From contig NZ_FOKM01000001.1 in the NCBI RefSeq assembly GCF_900111905.1, positions 372,001-436,000 on the forward strand: a stretch of DNA of 64,000 nt, written 5' to 3'. The notes under the pieces were generated by a model. It made no database searches, had not been told where the DNA came from, and saw nothing but the letters and a program-made list of their open reading frames with translations. Source of the stretch: Rhizobium sp. NFR07 (GTDB lineage: Bacteria; Pseudomonadota; Alphaproteobacteria; Rhizobiales; Rhizobiaceae). This document shows, in pieces, positions 63,431-64,000 of the stretch (positions are counted from its first letter, which is position 1; the number at the start of each line of letters is the position of its first letter). The position numbers were made by a program, and so were the translations under genes.

Positions 63431-64000
63431 ATGACCAACATAGAAAATCGCCCAGTTCTGGCTGTCGAAAACTACTCGCTGGACTACGAGACCGCCAACG
63501 GCCCGTATCACGCGCTGAAGAACATCAACCTCTCGATCAACCGTGGCGAGATCCTCGGCCTCGTCGGCGAGAGCGGCTCGGGCAAGACCTCGCTCGCCTG
63601 GTCGATCATGCGCTACCTGCCGCAGAACGCCGGCGAACCGGGCGGCCGCATCCTGCTCGGCGGCGACAACCTGCTCGAAAAGTCCGAACGCGAGATGGAA
63701 ACGTTTCGCGGCCGGCGGATCAGCATGGTGTTCCAGGATCCGAGCACGTCCCTCAACCCGACCCTGTCGCTCGGCACCCAGCTTACCGAAGTGCTGATCC
63801 GCCATCGCGGCCTGACGCGCCAGCAGGCGTGGAAGGAAGGCGAGGCGCTTCTCGACCGCGTCGGCCTGAAGACGCCGGGGCAGATGATGCTCCGCATGCC
63901 GCACGAAGCTTCCGGCGGCGAAAAGCAGCGCGTCGTCATCGCATCCGCCTTTGCCTGCAACCCGGAATGCATCATCTTCGACGAACCAACCACGGCGCTC
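63431..64000 (+). CDS. ABC transporter ATP-binding protein, DppD/OppD type, 3' end outside the window
   Basis: The first 190 residues are present. Walker A is GESGSGKTS near residue 46, the Q-loop is in SMVFQDPSTSLNPT near 103, the signature HEASGGEKQRVVIASA lies near 160 and the Walker B end IIFDEPTTAL closes the window. It begins ten bases after the second permease. Upstream order (regulator, peptidase, receptor, two permeases, ATPase) predicts a second ATPase or fused C-terminal half just beyond the window. Confidence 0.88.
   Translation, partial: MTNIENRPVLAVENYSLDYETANGPYHALKNINLSINRGEILGLVGESGSGKTSLAWSIMRYLPQNAGEPGGRILLGGDNLLEKSEREMETFRGRRISMVFQDPSTSLNPTLSLGTQLTEVLIRHRGLTRQQAWKEGEALLDRVGLKTPGQMMLRMPHEASGGEKQRVVIASAFACNPECIIFDEPTTAL

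Overview
The window looks like chromosome or large-plasmid DNA of a Rhizobiaceae member (Rhizobium/Sinorhizobium/Agrobacterium group). GC is high, genes are dense, and most starts carry AGGAG-type ribosome binding sites. The content fits too: a carnitine/betaine catabolic cluster, a pobA-pca region, an ExoY/ExoP/ExoF/ExoK-type polysaccharide cluster, DUF992/DUF1127/DUF1194 proteins and a rhizobial-type intergenic palindromic mosaic. No rRNA, tRNA, CRISPR, IS element or phage gene was seen.

1-15.3 kb: quaternary-amine catabolism. A truncated AraC/GlxA-type regulator (cdhR-like) faces a tight operon: beta-keto acid cleavage enzyme (cdhC), a fused L-carnitine dehydrogenase-thioesterase (cdhAB), an acyl-CoA dehydrogenase, an NDP-forming acyl-CoA ligase and a CaiD-like hydratase. 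Together they can be read as gamma-butyrobetaine/crotonobetaine -> carnitine -> glycine betaine. A nearby Rieske oxygenase (GbcA-like) and two FAD/GcvT-type demethylating dehydrogenases could take betaine on towards glycine. A LysR regulator diverges from the dehydrogenases.

15.5-26 kb: mixed metabolism. A DUF1194 protein, an alpha/beta hydrolase, the TIGR02587/TIGR02588 membrane pair, an orphan LivK-type binding protein, an amidohydrolase, pobA, DUF992, an HtrA-like protein without a recognisable catalytic triad, a mosaic repeat and glycerate kinase.

26-32.5 kb: a collapsed protocatechuate operon. Only fragments of pcaD, pcaH and pcaG remain, pcaC is gone, and pcaB is intact. A PcaQ-like box survives upstream, and a complete branched-chain-type ABC transporter (probably for aromatic acids) follows.

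32.5-57.8 kb: surface polysaccharide. A long-form DUF1127 protein and two paralogous atypical receiver proteins (one with a LuxR HTH, one without) flank the cluster. The minus-strand operon is exoY - wzy-like - wzz/BY-kinase - methyltransferase - GT2 - methyltransferase - GT4, with separate GH16, flippase and OPX genes. The plus-strand operon is Crp regulator - GMC oxidoreductase - GT4 - hldD - pyruvyltransferase - AGE epimerase - hldE - GT9 - gmhB, which suggests a heptose- and pyruvate-containing polymer. wzz/BY-kinase and hldE each carry an out-of-frame internal deletion, and one methyltransferase has an N-terminal frameshift, so the pathway is probably impaired unless these are assembly errors.

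57.8-64 kb: a GntR/UTRA regulator diverges from an M20 peptidase and a family-5 (peptide/opine type) ABC importer whose ATPase runs off the end of the window.
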